Shown here: positions 8,918-19,268 of the stretch, one piece after another
How positions within the stretch are numbered: the stretch's first letter is position 1
How the letters are laid out: the number at the start of each line of letters is the position of its first letter
DNA from: Aggregatibacter segnis ATCC 33393
Lineage (GTDB): Bacteria > Pseudomonadota > Gammaproteobacteria > Enterobacterales > Pasteurellaceae
Reading direction: 5' to 3'
Length of the DNA stretch: 32,723 bases
Assembly: GCF_000185305.1 (NCBI RefSeq)
Contig: NZ_GL622200.1
Coordinates: 1,769,295-1,802,017 of the forward strand
Notes under the pieces: model-generated
Seen by the model: only the letters and a program-made list of their open reading frames with translations
Told to the model about the DNA's origin: nothing
The model's database searches: none
Program-made: the position numbers and the translations under genes

Positions 8918-11626
8918 ATGCTTAGAACTATTGCAACTAAAATTTTTGGCAGCCGTAATGATCGTGTTTTACGTCGCCTCAATAAAATCGTCGTTAAAAT
9001 TAATAAACTTGAACCGGAATACGAAGCGCTAAGCGATGAACAACTCAAAGCCAAAACAGCGGAATTCCGTGACCGTTTAGCACAAGGCGCAACCTTGGAA
9101 AGTTTAATGCCGGAAGCATTCGCGACCGTGCGTGAAGCCAGTAAACGTGTGCTTGGCATGCGTCATTTCGACGTGCAACTTATCGGCGGTATGGTGCTTA
9201 ACAGCCGCTGTATCGCGGAAATGCGTACCGGTGAAGGGAAAACCTTAACCGCGACGTTGCCATGCTATTTGAACGCGTTACCGGGCAAAGCCGTGCATGT
9301 GGTTACCGTGAATGACTATCTTGCCCGCCGAGATGCGGAAACCAACCGTCCATTATTCGAATTTTTAGGCCTGACTGTCGGCGTAAACGTGCCGGGCATG
9401 TCACCGGAAGAAAAACGCGCAGCATACGCAGCGGACATTACTTATGCCACCAACAGTGAGCTAGGCTTTGACTATTTGCGTGACAACTTGGCACACGCCC
9501 CACAAGAGCGTTTTCAAAAAGATCTCTACTATGCTTTAGTGGATGAGGTGGACTCCATCTTAATTGACGAAGCGCGTACGCCGTTAATCATTTCCGGTCA
9601 GGCAGAAGACAGCTCCGAACTGTATATTGCTATCGACAAGTTGATTCCTGTCTTAATTAAACAAGACAAGGAAGATACCGAAGAATATCAAGGTACCGGC
9701 GATTACACGTTGGATTTAAAAACCAAACAAGCTTATTTGACCGAACGTGGGCAAGAAAAATGCGAACAATGGTTAATTGAACATGGGTTCATGAAAGACA
9801 CCGAATCCCTTTATTCACCGTCTAAAATTTCTTTGTTACACCATGTGATGGCGGCATTGCGCGCTCATACCTTATTTGAACGTGATGTGGATTACATTGT
9901 AAAAGATGGCGAGATTGTTATCGTAGATGAACACACCGGTCGTACGATGGCAGGTCGTCGTTGGTCGGACGGCTTACACCAAGCCATCGAAGCCAAAGAA
10001 GGGGTTCGCATTCAAAGCGAAAACCAAACTGTCGCCTCTATCACTTACCAAAACTACTTCCGTTTATACGAGAAATTAGCGGGAATGACCGGTACGGCGG
10101 ATACGGAAGCCTTTGAATTCCAAAAAATTTATGGCTTAGAAACCGTGGTCATTCCGACCAATCGTCCGATGATCCGTGACGATCGCACTGATGTGATGTT
10201 TGAAACAGAAGAATACAAATTCAACGCCATTATTGAGGACATCAAAGATTGTGTGGCCCGTAACCAACCGGTGTTAGTGGGAACAATCTCTATTGAAAAA
10301 TCCGAATTACTCTCTAATGCGTTGAATAAAGCTGGCATTAAACATAATGTGTTGAACGCCAAGTTCCACGCACAAGAAGCGGAAATCGTCGCTAATGCAG
10401 GGTATCCGGGAGCCGTCACTATCGCCACCAACATGGCGGGTCGTGGTACCGATATCGTGTTGGGAGGTAACTGGAAAGCGGAAGTGGATAAACTAGAAAA
10501 TCCAACGCCGGAACAAATTGAGGCAATCAAAGCCGCATGGCAAGAACGCCATAACATTGTAAAACAAGCCGGTGGCCTACACATTATCGGTACTGAACGC
10601 CACGAATCCCGTCGCATCGACAACCAGTTGCGCGGTCGTTCCGGTCGTCAAGGGGACCCGGGTTCTTCCCGTTTCTATTTATCCTTGGACGATGCGTTAA
10701 TGCGTATTTACCTCAATGAAGGCAAACTTAACATGATGCGCAAAGCCTTCAGCCAACCTGGCGAGGCCATGGAATCCAAGCTGTTGGCAAAAGTCATTGC
10801 CTCCGCACAAGCTAAAGTGGAAGCACACAACTTCGATGGGCGTAAAAACTTACTTGAATTTGATGATGTGGCAAATGACCAACGCCATGCGATTTATGAA
10901 CAACGCAATGAATTGTTAGAAAATGACGATATTTCTGAAACCATCGATGTGATTCGTCAGGACGTATTCAACAGCGTTATCGATCAATACATTCCGCCAC
11001 AATCACTTGAAGAACAATGGGATGTGCCGGCATTGGAACAACGTTTAAAACAAGATTTCGCGCTGGATTTACCTATCACCAAATGGCTGGATGAAGACAA
11101 TCATCTGCATGAAGAAACCTTGCGTGAGCGTATTATTCAAGCGGCTACTGATGAATATAAACGCAAAGAAGAATTGGCCGGTGCACAAACCATGCGCAAT
11201 TTTGAAAAAGGCGTAATGTTGCAAACCCTAGATGAACTTTGGAAAGAACATTTATCTGCGATGGATCACCTACGCCGTGGTATTCATTTACGAGGTTATG
11301 CACAAAAAGATCCGAAACAAGAGTACAAAAAAGAGTCTTTCCAAATGTTTACCGAAATGTTGGATGCCTTGAAATTAAGCGTGGTCACCACCTTAAGTCG
11401 CGTTCAAGTTCGCACACAAGAGGAAATGGAAGAAGCAGAACGTTTACGTCAAGAATTGGCGCAACGTGAGGCGGCAGCAATGCAGTATCACAATGAAGAA
11501 TCACAGGATGAACAAGGCGCTCAAAATGCGGTAGAAGAACACCATAAAATCGGGCGTAATGAACCTTGTCCATGTGGTTCCGGTAAAAAATACAAACATT
11601 GCCACGGCAGTCGTGCCAGACATTAA
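8918..11626 (+). CDS. secA: Preprotein translocase ATPase SecA
   Basis: The 902-residue motor pushes unfolded preproteins through SecYEG. Visible signatures are Walker A MRTGEGKT near residue 102, Walker [15 protein letters not shown] near residue 209, TGTADTEA near 393, the motif V region [11 protein letters not shown] near 508, the [15 protein letters not shown] motif VI region, and the C-terminal zinc motif [17 protein letters not shown] that binds SecB. The length equals E. coli SecA (901). The start codon is preceded only by a weak AAGAAAG, consistent with SecM-controlled translation. Confidence 0.98.
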   Translation: MLRTIATKIFGSRNDRVLRRLNKIVVKINKLEPEYEALSDEQLKAKTAEFRDRLAQGATLESLMPEAFATVREASKRVLGMRHFDVQLIGGMVLNSRCIAEMRTGEGKTLTATLPCYLNALPGKAVHVVTVNDYLARRDAETNRPLFEFLGLTVGVNVPGMSPEEKRAAYAADITYATNSELGFDYLRDNLAHAPQERFQKDLYYALVDEVDSILIDEARTPLIISGQAEDSSELYIAIDKLIPVLIKQDKEDTEEYQGTGDYTLDLKTKQAYLTERGQEKCEQWLIEHGFMKDTESLYSPSKISLLHHVMAALRAHTLFERDVDYIVKDGEIVIVDEHTGRTMAGRRWSDGLHQAIEAKEGVRIQSENQTVASITYQNYFRLYEKLAGMTGTADTEAFEFQKIYGLETVVIPTNRPMIRDDRTDVMFETEEYKFNAIIEDIKDCVARNQPVLVGTISIEKSELLSNALNKAGIKHNVLNAKFHAQEAEIVANAGYPGAVTIATNMAGRGTDIVLGGNWKAEVDKLENPTPEQIEAIKAAWQERHNIVKQAGGLHIIGTERHESRRIDNQLRGRSGRQGDPGSSRFYLSLDDALMRIYLNEGKLNMMRKAFSQPGEAMESKLLAKVIASAQAKVEAHNFDGRKNLLEFDDVANDQRHAIYEQRNELLENDDISETIDVIRQDVFNSVIDQYIPPQSLEEQWDVPALEQRLKQDFALDLPITKWLDEDNHLHEETLRERIIQAATDEYKRKEELAGAQTMRNFEKGVMLQTLDELWKEHLSAMDHLRRGIHLRGYAQKDPKQEYKKESFQMFTEMLDALKLSVVTTLSRVQVRTQEEMEEAERLRQELAQREAAAMQYHNEESQDEQGAQNAVEEHHKIGRNEPCPCGSGKKYKHCHGSRARH

Positions 11627-11638
11627 TTGGAAATAAAT

Positions 11639-11684
11639 AAAAGTGCGGTTAGAAAAACAATTAAATTTTTAACCGCACTTTTTT
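11639..11684. terminator. Inverted USS pair terminator after secA
   Basis: AAAAGTGCGGTT (11639-11650) pairs with AACCGCACTTTT (11671-11682) over 12 bp with a 20-nt A/T-rich loop, ending in a T run on the plus strand. It separates secA from mutT. mutT follows closely, so read-through would link them. Confidence 0.85.
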
Positions 11685-11711
11685 CATGAATATTCAGTGA
11701 AGGATAAAAAA

Positions 11712-12110
11712 ATGAGGAAGCCGCTTGTACAGGTTGCAGCTGGGATTATTCGAAACGAATTCGGTCAAATTTATTTAACCCAACGCTTAGAAGGACAAGA
11801 CTTTGCTCAGTCCCTAGAGTTTCCTGGCGGTAAAGTTGATAAAGGGGAAACACCGGAACAGGCATTAAAACGGGAACTAGAAGAAGAAATCGGTATTGTG
11901 GTACTCAATGCACAGCTGTTTGAGCGTTTTGAATTTGAATACCCAACCAAAGTAATTTCTTTCTTTTTTTATCTGGTAGAAGAATGGGTTGGCGAGCCTT
12001 TTGGGCGTGAGGGACAAGAAGGTTTCTGGTTGGCACAAAACGAACTGGATGCCGGCCAATTCCCTCCGGCAAATGCCAAACTCATTCAACGTTTATTAGC
12101 CGAATCTTAA
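11712..12110 (+). CDS. mutT: 8-oxo-dGTP diphosphatase MutT
   Basis: The 132-residue Nudix hydrolase removes 8-oxo-dGTP from the nucleotide pool and so prevents A:T to C:G mutations. The complete Nudix box runs from G40 to I62 with E46, R54, E55, E58, E59 and G61. FPGGKV before it and the overall length (E. coli MutT 129) fit MutT itself. Start ATG 11712 has AAGGA at 11700; the upstream in-frame GTG (11697) overlaps that ribosome site. The secA-mutT order is as in E. coli. Confidence 0.94.
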   Translation: MRKPLVQVAAGIIRNEFGQIYLTQRLEGQDFAQSLEFPGGKVDKGETPEQALKRELEEEIGIVVLNAQLFERFEFEYPTKVISFFFYLVEEWVGEPFGREGQEGFWLAQNELDAGQFPPANAKLIQRLLAES

Positions 12111-12118
12111 CTCTCACC

Positions 12119-12150
12119 CATAAAAAAGACCCAACATATGTCGGGTCTTT
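12119..12150 (-). terminator. Rho-independent terminator of the small secreted-protein gene
   Basis: AAAGACCC (12125-12132) pairs with GGGTCTTT (12143-12150). On the minus strand the stem is followed by TTTTTTA, making it a terminator for the gene at 12171-12431. On the plus strand the stem is followed by A-rich sequence, so it gives mutT little termination. Confidence 0.8.
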
Positions 12151-12170
12151 GAAAAAAACAAAAAGCTGGA

Positions 12171-12431
12171 TTATTTGCCCATTGCCGCTTTAACTTGTTT
12201 TAATTGTTCAGTTGCTTGGGAGCAAGCTTGCTCTTGTGCAGCTTCTGGCAAAGCAGATAATTGTTGTTTGCTTGCGTCATATTGTTGTTTCAACATCGCT
12301 TGTTGTGCTGCAGGTGCTGCACTCACAAAAGAATCGATTTCAGCAAAATATGCTTCGCAGCTTTTAGATAAGCCAGCAGATGCGGACATTGCAAAACCGG
12401 ATAATAATACTGCAACTAATAGTTTTTTCAT
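12171..12431 (-). CDS. Small secreted protein, DUF5339-like
   Basis: The 86-residue protein begins MKKLLVAVLLSGFAMSASA, a clear Sec signal peptide with a likely cut after ASA. The mature part of about 67 residues is Ala/Gln-rich and helical with two cysteines (SKSCEAYF and EQACSQAT) that could form a periplasmic disulfide. It resembles small DUF5339 proteins common in Pasteurellaceae; the function is unknown. I start at the ATG at 12431, which has GGAG seven bases upstream, rather than the ATG that overlaps this site or those further up. Confidence 0.75.
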   Translation of the reverse strand: MKKLLVAVLLSGFAMSASAGLSKSCEAYFAEIDSFVSAAPAAQQAMLKQQYDASKQQLSALPEAAQEQACSQATEQLKQVKAAMGK

Positions 12432-12531
12432 TTTTTTCTCCATAATGGTTTGAAAATATCGCCTCAAGTCAGGCGACAGCCTATTATACGAATTTTAGCG
12501 ATAAAAGAGAAACAATAATAACCATTAGGCA

Positions 12532-13572
12532 TTATGAGGTAGCACAAAACTCAATGGACAACACTTCCAGTTGCTGCCAAATATCATCATTAAATTCTTG
12601 TTTTGCGCTACGCTCAACTTCCGCAAGCTGTTGACAGAAAAGATAAAGTTTACGGTAAGTTAAACGTTGGACGGCTTGCGTAAACAACGCCCGGCGGTTC
12701 TGCCATACTTTTAAACGATCAAAGTGTTCACGCAGCTGAGAAGTAGGTAATAACGAATCAAGCGATGGCCGTTGCCCAGTTTTGCTAAGTTCCAATAATG
12801 TCATTAAATCCCGCTGCAACGTGCGTAATAAAACAATCGGCTGAACATCTTCCTCTTTTAAACCATTTAAAATCCGGCAAGCGCGACTTGCTTTCCCTGC
12901 CAGCATGGCATCCACCCATTGAAACGGCGTAAATACCGAGGACTGCTCCACCACGCTATTAACACGAGCAAACGTCAATTTATGATCAGGATACAATAAA
13001 TCCAGTAATTGCAGCGTTTGTTTGAGTGCTAAGAGATTATTTTCATAACTATAACAAAGCAACTGTACCGCTTCCTGCTCAATACTTAACCCCAACGATT
13101 TTGCCCGATTAACCACCCAGCGAGGCAGTTGTTCCGCATTTGGTGTTTGGCAATTAATGACGATAGCTTGCGGTTCATATTGGTTAGCCGCTACGAACCA
13201 TGCTTGTTTTTCCATAGTTTTGGTCAACTTAGCAAAACGAAACACCGGCAACACATCAGGCGTCAGTAAAGAGATAAACTCTGATAGTTTGTTTTGTAAA
13301 AGTGCGGTCAAATTTTCAGGTAAATCTAATACGATAATCTGCTTATTGAAAAATAAGCCCATAGATTGCACCTGCTCGAACAAGTCATTCCAATCGGTGG
13401 AGGCATTAATTTCCAACTGGATTTTTTCATCAAATAGCGCTTTCATTGCCGCTTGTTGAATAGCATCCAGGCTTTCTTCAATTAATAACGGATCTTCCCC
13501 CACTAAAAAATAGAGCGCAGCTAATTTGCGCTCTAACGAAGGGATAAGTTGCTCAGGAAATAAACGGTTCAT
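12532..13572 (-). CDS. holA: DNA polymerase III delta subunit HolA
   Basis: The 346-residue clamp-loader subunit opens the beta sliding clamp. N-terminal segment LYFLVGEDPLLIEESLDAI near residue 20, then NCQTPNAEQLPRWVVNRAKSLGL and QWVDAMLAGK and VLLRTLQRDLMTLL match E. coli HolA (343 residues) along the whole length. It overlaps the lptE stop as TAATG (13570-13574), so the two are translationally coupled, as in the E. coli leuS-lptE-holA operon. A USS lies inside at 13299-13308. Confidence 0.95.
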   Translation of the reverse strand: MNRLFPEQLIPSLERKLAALYFLVGEDPLLIEESLDAIQQAAMKALFDEKIQLEINASTDWNDLFEQVQSMGLFFNKQIIVLDLPENLTALLQNKLSEFISLLTPDVLPVFRFAKLTKTMEKQAWFVAANQYEPQAIVINCQTPNAEQLPRWVVNRAKSLGLSIEQEAVQLLCYSYENNLLALKQTLQLLDLLYPDHKLTFARVNSVVEQSSVFTPFQWVDAMLAGKASRACRILNGLKEEDVQPIVLLRTLQRDLMTLLELSKTGQRPSLDSLLPTSQLREHFDRLKVWQNRRALFTQAVQRLTYRKLYLFCQQLAEVERSAKQEFNDDIWQQLEVLSIEFCATS

Positions 13573-14075
13573 TATTTCGGTTGGATTTGATGTTGCAAGG
13601 CAACCATTTTATTCATTAACTGACGAGCCGCTTGCTCACGCATGTCTTGCCAAATCACCTCTTTTTCCGAAGATTTCGCCAAGGCTGCTCGAGAATAATC
13701 AAAGAACGTACGATTCACTTTAGTCGAAATTGAGAAAGCCTCTTTATTTGGCAATTTCACACTAGCTTCCACATCTAAAACTAAGAGTTTTTCTGCTTCA
13801 CGACCTTGCTTAAAAATAGAAACCACATGCTCAGATGTCGTTGTCTTATTCAAACGTAAAACCGGCACACCCGCCTTAGCTTCCACCAAATTAACGTTAT
13901 TCAACTGTAATTGACGACGCATCGACACCGCCATATCACTATAAGGATCGCTACTTTCCAAGTGTAAGGTTTGCAATTCTTGCGGAATCAATTCACCGTT
14001 TTGGAAATGAAATCCGCAAGCGGATAAAGCCAAAACACTGGCGGTAAGCAGTAAGGATTTGAGCTGTTTAAACAT
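13572..14075 (-). CDS. lptE: LPS-assembly lipoprotein LptE
   Basis: The 167-residue lipoprotein plugs the outer-membrane LptD barrel and helps insert lipopolysaccharide. The signal peptide ends in lipobox LSAC with the lipidated cysteine at residue 20, and CGFHF is typical of LptE. Start ATG 14073-14075 follows AAGGTGA; the frame is open to 14102 but that adds sequence overlapping the USS hairpin. It lies between leuS and holA, the standard arrangement. Confidence 0.92.
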   Translation of the reverse strand: MFKQLKSLLLTASVLALSACGFHFQNGELIPQELQTLHLESSDPYSDMAVSMRRQLQLNNVNLVEAKAGVPVLRLNKTTTSEHVVSIFKQGREAEKLLVLDVEASVKLPNKEAFSISTKVNRTFFDYSRAALAKSSEKEVIWQDMREQAARQLMNKMVALQHQIQPK

Positions 14076-14089
14076 AAAAATCACCTTAA

Positions 14090-14120
14090 AAATCGACCGC
14101 ACTTTGCTTCAAGTGCGGTC
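14090..14120 (-). terminator. USS hairpin between leuS and lptE
   Basis: GACCGCACTT (14095-14104) and AAGTGCGGTC (14111-14120) form a perfect 10-bp stem with a six-base loop. On the minus strand the stem is followed by GATTTTT. It has terminator form but sits inside an operon, 15 bp before the lptE ribosome site, so it is likely a partial terminator lowering lptE-holA relative to leuS. Confidence 0.7.
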
Positions 14121-14135
14121 ACGTTTTTGATTAGA

Positions 14136-16724
14136 TTACTGCGGTTTCACCACAACATTAAGCAACTTGCCGGCAACATAAATCACCTTAACGATTTGCG
14201 TTCCGTCGGTAAAGCGTTTGACGTTTTCATCGGCAAAGGCGATCGCTTTCACACTTTCTTCGTCTGCATCCGCAGCCACAGTGACTTTACCACGCACTTT
14301 TCCGTTCACTTGAATAACAATCAATTTTTCATCTTCAATCATCGCATCAGGATCCGCTTCCACCCAAGGAGCAAAGTCGATAATGTCTTGATTGCCCAGT
14401 TCTTGCCATAAACGGAAACAAATGTGCGGTGTAATTGGATAAAGCATACGCACGACAGCGCTCAAAGCTTCTGCCATCACTGCACGGTCTTGCTCATCAT
14501 CCAACGGCGCGCGGGTGAGTTTATTCATTAATTCCATGATTGCCGCAATCGCTGTATTGAACGTTTGACGACGACCAATGTCATCGCTTACTTTCGCAAT
14601 GGTTTTGTGGACATCACGACGTAAGGCTTTTTGAGCGCTAGAAAGTGCGGTCGGATTAACGGCTGCTTTTGTCGGATGTTTGCTGTATTCAAACACCAAA
14701 TTCCATACACGCGCTAAGAAACGTTTCGCGCCTTCCACACCGGATTCTTGCCATTCCAAGGTCATTTCTGCAGGCGAGGCAAACATCATGAACAAGCGCA
14801 CGGTATCCGCGCCGTATTTTTCCACCATTTCTTGTGGGTCAATACCGTTGTTTTTGGATTTCGACATTTTCGTCATACCGGCGTGTACCAACTCATGGCC
14901 TTCATCATCCACCGCTTTCACGATACGACCTTTGTCGTCACGCTCTAAAGTCACTTTGGTTGGTGAAACCCAAATACGTTCGTTAGTTGGGCTGGTGTAA
15001 TAGAACGCATCCGCTAACACCATGCCTTGGCACAGTAATTTATTTGCCGGTTCATCACTGCTCACCAAGCCAGCATCACGCAATAATTTATGGAAGAAAC
15101 GGAAATACAATAAATGCATAGTCGCATGCTCAATACCGCCGATATATTGATCCACCGGCAACCAGTAGTTCGCTTCTTCACTGTTTAACATGCCTTGTTG
15201 ATATTGCGGGCAAGTATAGCGGGCGTAGTACCAAGAAGATTCCATGAAAGTATCGAAGGTATCCGTTTCTTTTAATGCGGGTTTGCCTTGATAGGTCGTT
15301 TTCGCCCATTCAGGATCCGCTTTAATCGGGCTGTTCACACCGTTCATCACTACATCTTCCGGCAGAATGATGGGTAAATCTTCCATTGGCACCGGCACTA
15401 CATCACCGTTTTCCAAGGTTAACATTGGAATCGGCGCGCCCCAATAACGTTGACGGGAGACGCCCCAGTCGCGTAAACGGTAATTCACTTGGCGTTTGCC
15501 CACGCCTAATTTTTCTAATTTGTCGGCGATGCCATTAAATGCCGCATCAAATGGCAAGCCATTAAACTCAGCGGAATGAATCAGTTTGCCGTGTTCGGTA
15601 AAGGCTTGTTTAGTTAAATCAATTTCTTCACCGTTCATCGGTTCGATCACTTGTTTCACCGCCAAACCGTATTTTTGTGCGAATTCATAGTCTCGCTGAT
15701 CGTGCGCCGGTACAGCCATCACCGCGCCAGTACCGTAGTGCATTAATACAAAGTTCGCCACCCACACAGGCACTTGTTCACCGGTTAACGGATGCACTGC
15801 ATACAAACCGGTAGCCATACCTTTTTTCTCCATGGTGGCAATGTCCGCTTCCGCAACTTTAGTGTTTTTCGCTTCTTGAATAAACTCTGCTAATTCAGGA
15901 TTATTTTGCGCCGCAAGTGTCGCCAATGGATGAGCTGCCGCTACCGCCACATAACTCACGCCGTAGAACGTGTCCGGACGGGTGGTATAAACGACTAATT
16001 TTTCGTTGGTATCTTTAATATCAAAGGTGATTTCCACGCCTTCAGAACGACCAATCCAGTTACGTTGCATGGTTTTGACTTGATCCGGCCATTGTGGCAA
16101 GTCATCCAAGCAGTTCAATAATTGCTCGGCATAGTCGGTAATTTTAATAAACCATTGCGGAATTTCTTTTTGTTCCACCGGCGTATCGCAGCGCCAGCAA
16201 CAACCTTCATGCACCTGCTCGTTTGCCAAGACGGTTTTATCGTTCGGGCACCAGTTCACCGTAGAGGTTTTCTTATACACCAAGCCTTTTTTGTATAACT
16301 CGGTAAAGAACCATTGCTCCCATTTGTAATATTCTGGACGGCAAGTGGTCACTTCGCGATCCCAGTCATAACTGAAGCCCAACAATTGTAACTGGTTTTT
16401 CATGTATTCAATATTTTCGTAAGTCCATTTTGCCGGGGCAGTATTATTTTTTACCGCAGCACCTTCCGCCGGCAAACCAAACGCATCCCACCCCATAGGC
16501 TGCAACACGTTTTTGCCAATCATACGTTGATAGCGGGAGACCACATCGCCGATAGTGTAATTACGCACATGTCCCATGTGCAAACGACCGGATGGATACG
16601 GCAACATGGAAAGGCAGTAATATTTTTCTTTGTTGTTATCTTGTACCGCTTTGAAAGTTTTATTGTCCTGCCAGAATTTTTGCACTTCCGGCTCAAGCAA
16701 ATCAGGACGATATTGTTCTTGCAT
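14136..16724 (-). CDS. leuS: Leucyl-tRNA synthetase LeuS
   Basis: The 862-residue class I synthetase charges tRNA-Leu. It has the HIGH-type motif in [15 protein letters not shown] near residue 42, the zinc-type cysteines [10 protein letters not shown] and [10 protein letters not shown], the CP1 editing domain with [10 protein letters not shown] near residue 250, and KMSKSKNNG near residue 620. Length equals the family (E. coli 860). Start ATG 16724 has AAGGTGA upstream in nearly the same leader as lptE. A USS lies within at 14642-14651. Confidence 0.98.
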   Translation of the reverse strand: MQEQYRPDLLEPEVQKFWQDNKTFKAVQDNNKEKYYCLSMLPYPSGRLHMGHVRNYTIGDVVSRYQRMIGKNVLQPMGWDAFGLPAEGAAVKNNTAPAKWTYENIEYMKNQLQLLGFSYDWDREVTTCRPEYYKWEQWFFTELYKKGLVYKKTSTVNWCPNDKTVLANEQVHEGCCWRCDTPVEQKEIPQWFIKITDYAEQLLNCLDDLPQWPDQVKTMQRNWIGRSEGVEITFDIKDTNEKLVVYTTRPDTFYGVSYVAVAAAHPLATLAAQNNPELAEFIQEAKNTKVAEADIATMEKKGMATGLYAVHPLTGEQVPVWVANFVLMHYGTGAVMAVPAHDQRDYEFAQKYGLAVKQVIEPMNGEEIDLTKQAFTEHGKLIHSAEFNGLPFDAAFNGIADKLEKLGVGKRQVNYRLRDWGVSRQRYWGAPIPMLTLENGDVVPVPMEDLPIILPEDVVMNGVNSPIKADPEWAKTTYQGKPALKETDTFDTFMESSWYYARYTCPQYQQGMLNSEEANYWLPVDQYIGGIEHATMHLLYFRFFHKLLRDAGLVSSDEPANKLLCQGMVLADAFYYTSPTNERIWVSPTKVTLERDDKGRIVKAVDDEGHELVHAGMTKMSKSKNNGIDPQEMVEKYGADTVRLFMMFASPAEMTLEWQESGVEGAKRFLARVWNLVFEYSKHPTKAAVNPTALSSAQKALRRDVHKTIAKVSDDIGRRQTFNTAIAAIMELMNKLTRAPLDDEQDRAVMAEALSAVVRMLYPITPHICFRLWQELGNQDIIDFAPWVEADPDAMIEDEKLIVIQVNGKVRGKVTVAADADEESVKAIAFADENVKRFTDGTQIVKVIYVAGKLLNVVVKPQ

Positions 16725-16842
16725 AAAAAATCACCTTAAAAATAGACCGCACTTTAGCGGGTTTTAACTTAGAAAATACGCCATAGAATAGCGTAAAATG
16801 GGGAAAAATAACAGGAAGTGCGGTGGGAATTTCGGATATTTT

Positions 16843-17475
16843 TTACGGCTTAACTTGGTGGCAAGCCTCATATAATGGCAATAAATCACGAATGCTTTCC
16901 ACAATAAATTGCGTCACATCTAATTTATCCAATTCCGCTTTTTCTACATTTCGCCCAATGCACCAAAAATCCGCCTCAGAACGCAAAGTTAAGTCTTTTG
17001 GGCTCAACTGGCTGACTTTACGGAAATCATCGTATTCGCTTTCATCACCACGCCAAATATCGAATTCGGCAAAGCGAGCAAAATCAACATGTTCGAGCCA
17101 TTGATTATATTGCTGCACGTTAATTTGTGAGCGATCAGCGCGATAACAATGCCAATCTAAACTCACCGATAAACGACGACGATTCAGCAACACCGACAAA
17201 ATCGCGGCGGAATTGAGGTTATATTCATATTTAAAATAGGCAAAGAAATGGCCTCGTACTTGCCAACCGTTCGTCCAACTTTCAATATGCGGCTTGGCAA
17301 AGGGCGTACCGAGTTCGGCAGCCACCTGCAAAATGGTGGCTTTCCACCGATCCCAATGGGCCTTGTAATCCGCCTTAATACGAGGAATGTCCTGCGGACA
17401 AAATTTCTTCATTTGGGCGAATTGAAAGAAGGGAATGTTGAAGAGATCGCACGCATCGGCATTAATGAAATTCAT
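16843..17475 (-). CDS. HI_0552-family protein of unknown function
   Basis: The 210-residue soluble protein has no signal peptide or membrane helix and is rich in aromatics (WTNGWQVRGHFFAYFKYEY, residues about 67-85). It matches my recollection of the HI_0552 family of H. influenzae, also encoded right after apaH there. It begins 8 bp after the apaH stop with GGAAG as ribosome site, so it belongs to the rsmA-apaH transcript. No catalytic motif is recognisable and the function is unknown. Confidence 0.75.
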   Translation of the reverse strand: MNFINADACDLFNIPFFQFAQMKKFCPQDIPRIKADYKAHWDRWKATILQVAAELGTPFAKPHIESWTNGWQVRGHFFAYFKYEYNLNSAAILSVLLNRRRLSVSLDWHCYRADRSQINVQQYNQWLEHVDFARFAEFDIWRGDESEYDDFRKVSQLSPKDLTLRSEADFWCIGRNVEKAELDKLDVTQFIVESIRDLLPLYEACHQVKP

Positions 17476-17483
17476 GATTCTTC

Positions 17484-18311
17484 CTAAAAATCACTGTAAT
17501 TTTTGACCGCACTTTGGGTGAAATAGCGCTTATCTTCCCAGCGCAACAGAGTGAGACGATTGTTCCAAACGCAACCGGTATCGAGGGCATAAATATTCGG
17601 TGGCGTGATTTCATCCACTAAGCTCGCCCAATGACCAAAAACAATATTTTCGGTTTGATACAGCGGATTGTCTAAAGCAAACCAGGGTGCAAGGTTCTTC
17701 GGTGCATCCTTGATGGGCTGTTTACACGCAAAATCGAGACGATGATCCCGATAGCAAAAACGCATGCGAGTAAAAGCATTAATAATGTAACGCAGACGAT
17801 CCAGTCCTTTTAAATTTGGCGACCAACGATCAGGCTGTTCCGAATACATATTTTCAATGAGATAGCGATAATCACCATAGCGCAGCACATTTTCCACTTC
17901 ATTGGCGCAGGCTTTGGCGGTTGCCAAATTCCAATCGGGCGAAATACCGGCGTGCGTCATGACGAAATTCAACTGTTCGTGGTGAATCAACAAAGGTTGT
18001 TGGCGCAGCCAGTGAATTAATTCAAAAAAATCCGGCGCGGCAAAAATCGGTGCAACACGATCACGAGGTTTGATTTTTTTAATGCCAAGTGCGGTGGAAA
18101 TTAAATGTAAATCATGATTACCTAAGACGGTGTAAGCGGCAGTTCCCAAGGATTTAACGAAATGCAGACATTCCAGCGATTTATCGCCCCGTGCCACCAA
18201 ATCACCGGTTAAATAAAGTGTATCTTGTGTTGGGTCGAATTTCACTCGATCCAATAACATCTGCAATTCGTCATAACAACCTTGTAGGTCGCCCACTAAA
18301 TATGTCGCCAT
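17484..18311 (-). CDS. apaH: Diadenosine tetraphosphatase ApaH
   Basis: The 275-residue protein hydrolyses Ap4A symmetrically to two ADP and also removes Np4A-type caps from RNA. It has the phosphoesterase motifs GDLQGCYDE (7-15), [11 protein letters not shown] near residue 35 and LGNHDLHL near residue 63, then THAGISPDW. Length matches E. coli ApaH (280). It follows rsmA by 15 bp. E. coli has apaG between ksgA and apaH; here it is absent. Confidence 0.96.
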   Translation of the reverse strand: MATYLVGDLQGCYDELQMLLDRVKFDPTQDTLYLTGDLVARGDKSLECLHFVKSLGTAAYTVLGNHDLHLISTALGIKKIKPRDRVAPIFAAPDFFELIHWLRQQPLLIHHEQLNFVMTHAGISPDWNLATAKACANEVENVLRYGDYRYLIENMYSEQPDRWSPNLKGLDRLRYIINAFTRMRFCYRDHRLDFACKQPIKDAPKNLAPWFALDNPLYQTENIVFGHWASLVDEITPPNIYALDTGCVWNNRLTLLRWEDKRYFTQSAVKNYSDF

Positions 18312-18326
18312 TTTTGACCGCTCTTT

Positions 18327-19190
18327 TTAGTCTTCCGAATCCACCACATCCTCTTTGCTCACCTCTGCCGGTGGGTTATCCGCCAACCAGTTCGCTAAAC
18401 GGGCATAATCAGCAATGCTGAGATTTTCTGCACGTGCATTTAAATCGATATTAAGTGCGGTCAGATTTTCCGGTAAAAATAAGCCGGACAAGGCATTACG
18501 CAAGGTTTTGCGGCGTTGATTAAATGCTTGCGAACAAACGCGATTAAGCCAATATAAATCTTTCACCGGATGCGGCAATGTGGTATGCGGGATTAAACGA
18601 ACTACCGCAGAATCGACTTTCGGCGCAGGCTTGAAGGCACTCGGTGGCACTTCCAACACCGGCATCACTTGGCAGAAATATTGCGCCATGATAGTCAATC
18701 TTCCGTAAGCCTTGCTGTTTGGGGAAGCACATAGGCGTTTCACCACTTCTTTTTGCAACATGAAATGCATGTCTTGAATAATGTGATGATATTTAAACAA
18801 ATGGAACATTAACGGCGTAGAAATGTTATACGGCAAGTTACCAAAGACGCGCAATTTTTGCCCTTTCTCTGCCAAATGCTCTTGTTCATAAAGGGAGGAA
18901 AAATCAAACTGCATGGCATCGGTTTCGATGACATTGAGTTTTTGATGTAAAAACGGGTGATGACGTAAGCGTTCTGCCAAATCACGGTCAAGCTCTAATA
19001 CAGTCAAATGCTCCACCTGCTCCGCAACAGGTTCTGTCAGTGCCCCCAAGCCAGGTCCGATTTCCACTAAAAATTGATTGGCTTGCGGATAGATCGCTGC
19101 CACGATATTTTGAATCACATTGTTATCGTGCAAGAAATTTTGCCCGAACCGTTTACGCGCCGTATGGCCTAAATGCTTTTTTGAATTCAT
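18327..19190 (-). CDS. rsmA: 16S rRNA dimethyladenosine transferase RsmA (KsgA)
   Basis: The 287-residue SAM-dependent enzyme dimethylates two adjacent adenosines in helix 45 of 16S rRNA late in small-subunit assembly. Motifs: [11 protein letters not shown] near residue 12, [14 protein letters not shown] near 42 and the catalytic NLPYNIS near residue 117. The C-terminal extension is acidic ([12 protein letters not shown]). The ATG at 19190 has a weak ribosome site; a perfect TATAAT (19229-19234 complement) sits upstream in the terminator tail of surA and may be its promoter. Confidence 0.96.
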   Translation of the reverse strand: MNSKKHLGHTARKRFGQNFLHDNNVIQNIVAAIYPQANQFLVEIGPGLGALTEPVAEQVEHLTVLELDRDLAERLRHHPFLHQKLNVIETDAMQFDFSSLYEQEHLAEKGQKLRVFGNLPYNISTPLMFHLFKYHHIIQDMHFMLQKEVVKRLCASPNSKAYGRLTIMAQYFCQVMPVLEVPPSAFKPAPKVDSAVVRLIPHTTLPHPVKDLYWLNRVCSQAFNQRRKTLRNALSGLFLPENLTALNIDLNARAENLSIADYARLANWLADNPPAEVSKEDVVDSED

Positions 19191-19235
19191 TGAATAAGAT
19201 CTTATAAAAATAACGAAAAGTGCGGTGTATTATAA

Positions 19236-19266
19236 AGCAAAATCCCGACCATTGGGTCGGGATTTC
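19236..19266 (-). terminator. Rho-independent terminator after surA
   Basis: AAATCCCGACC and GGTCGGGATTT (19240-19265 region) form an 11-bp GC-containing stem with a four-base loop. On the minus strand it is followed by TTTTGCTTT. It begins three bases after the surA stop codon. The same DNA overlaps a possible rsmA promoter. Confidence 0.9.
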
Positions 19267-19268
19267 CG

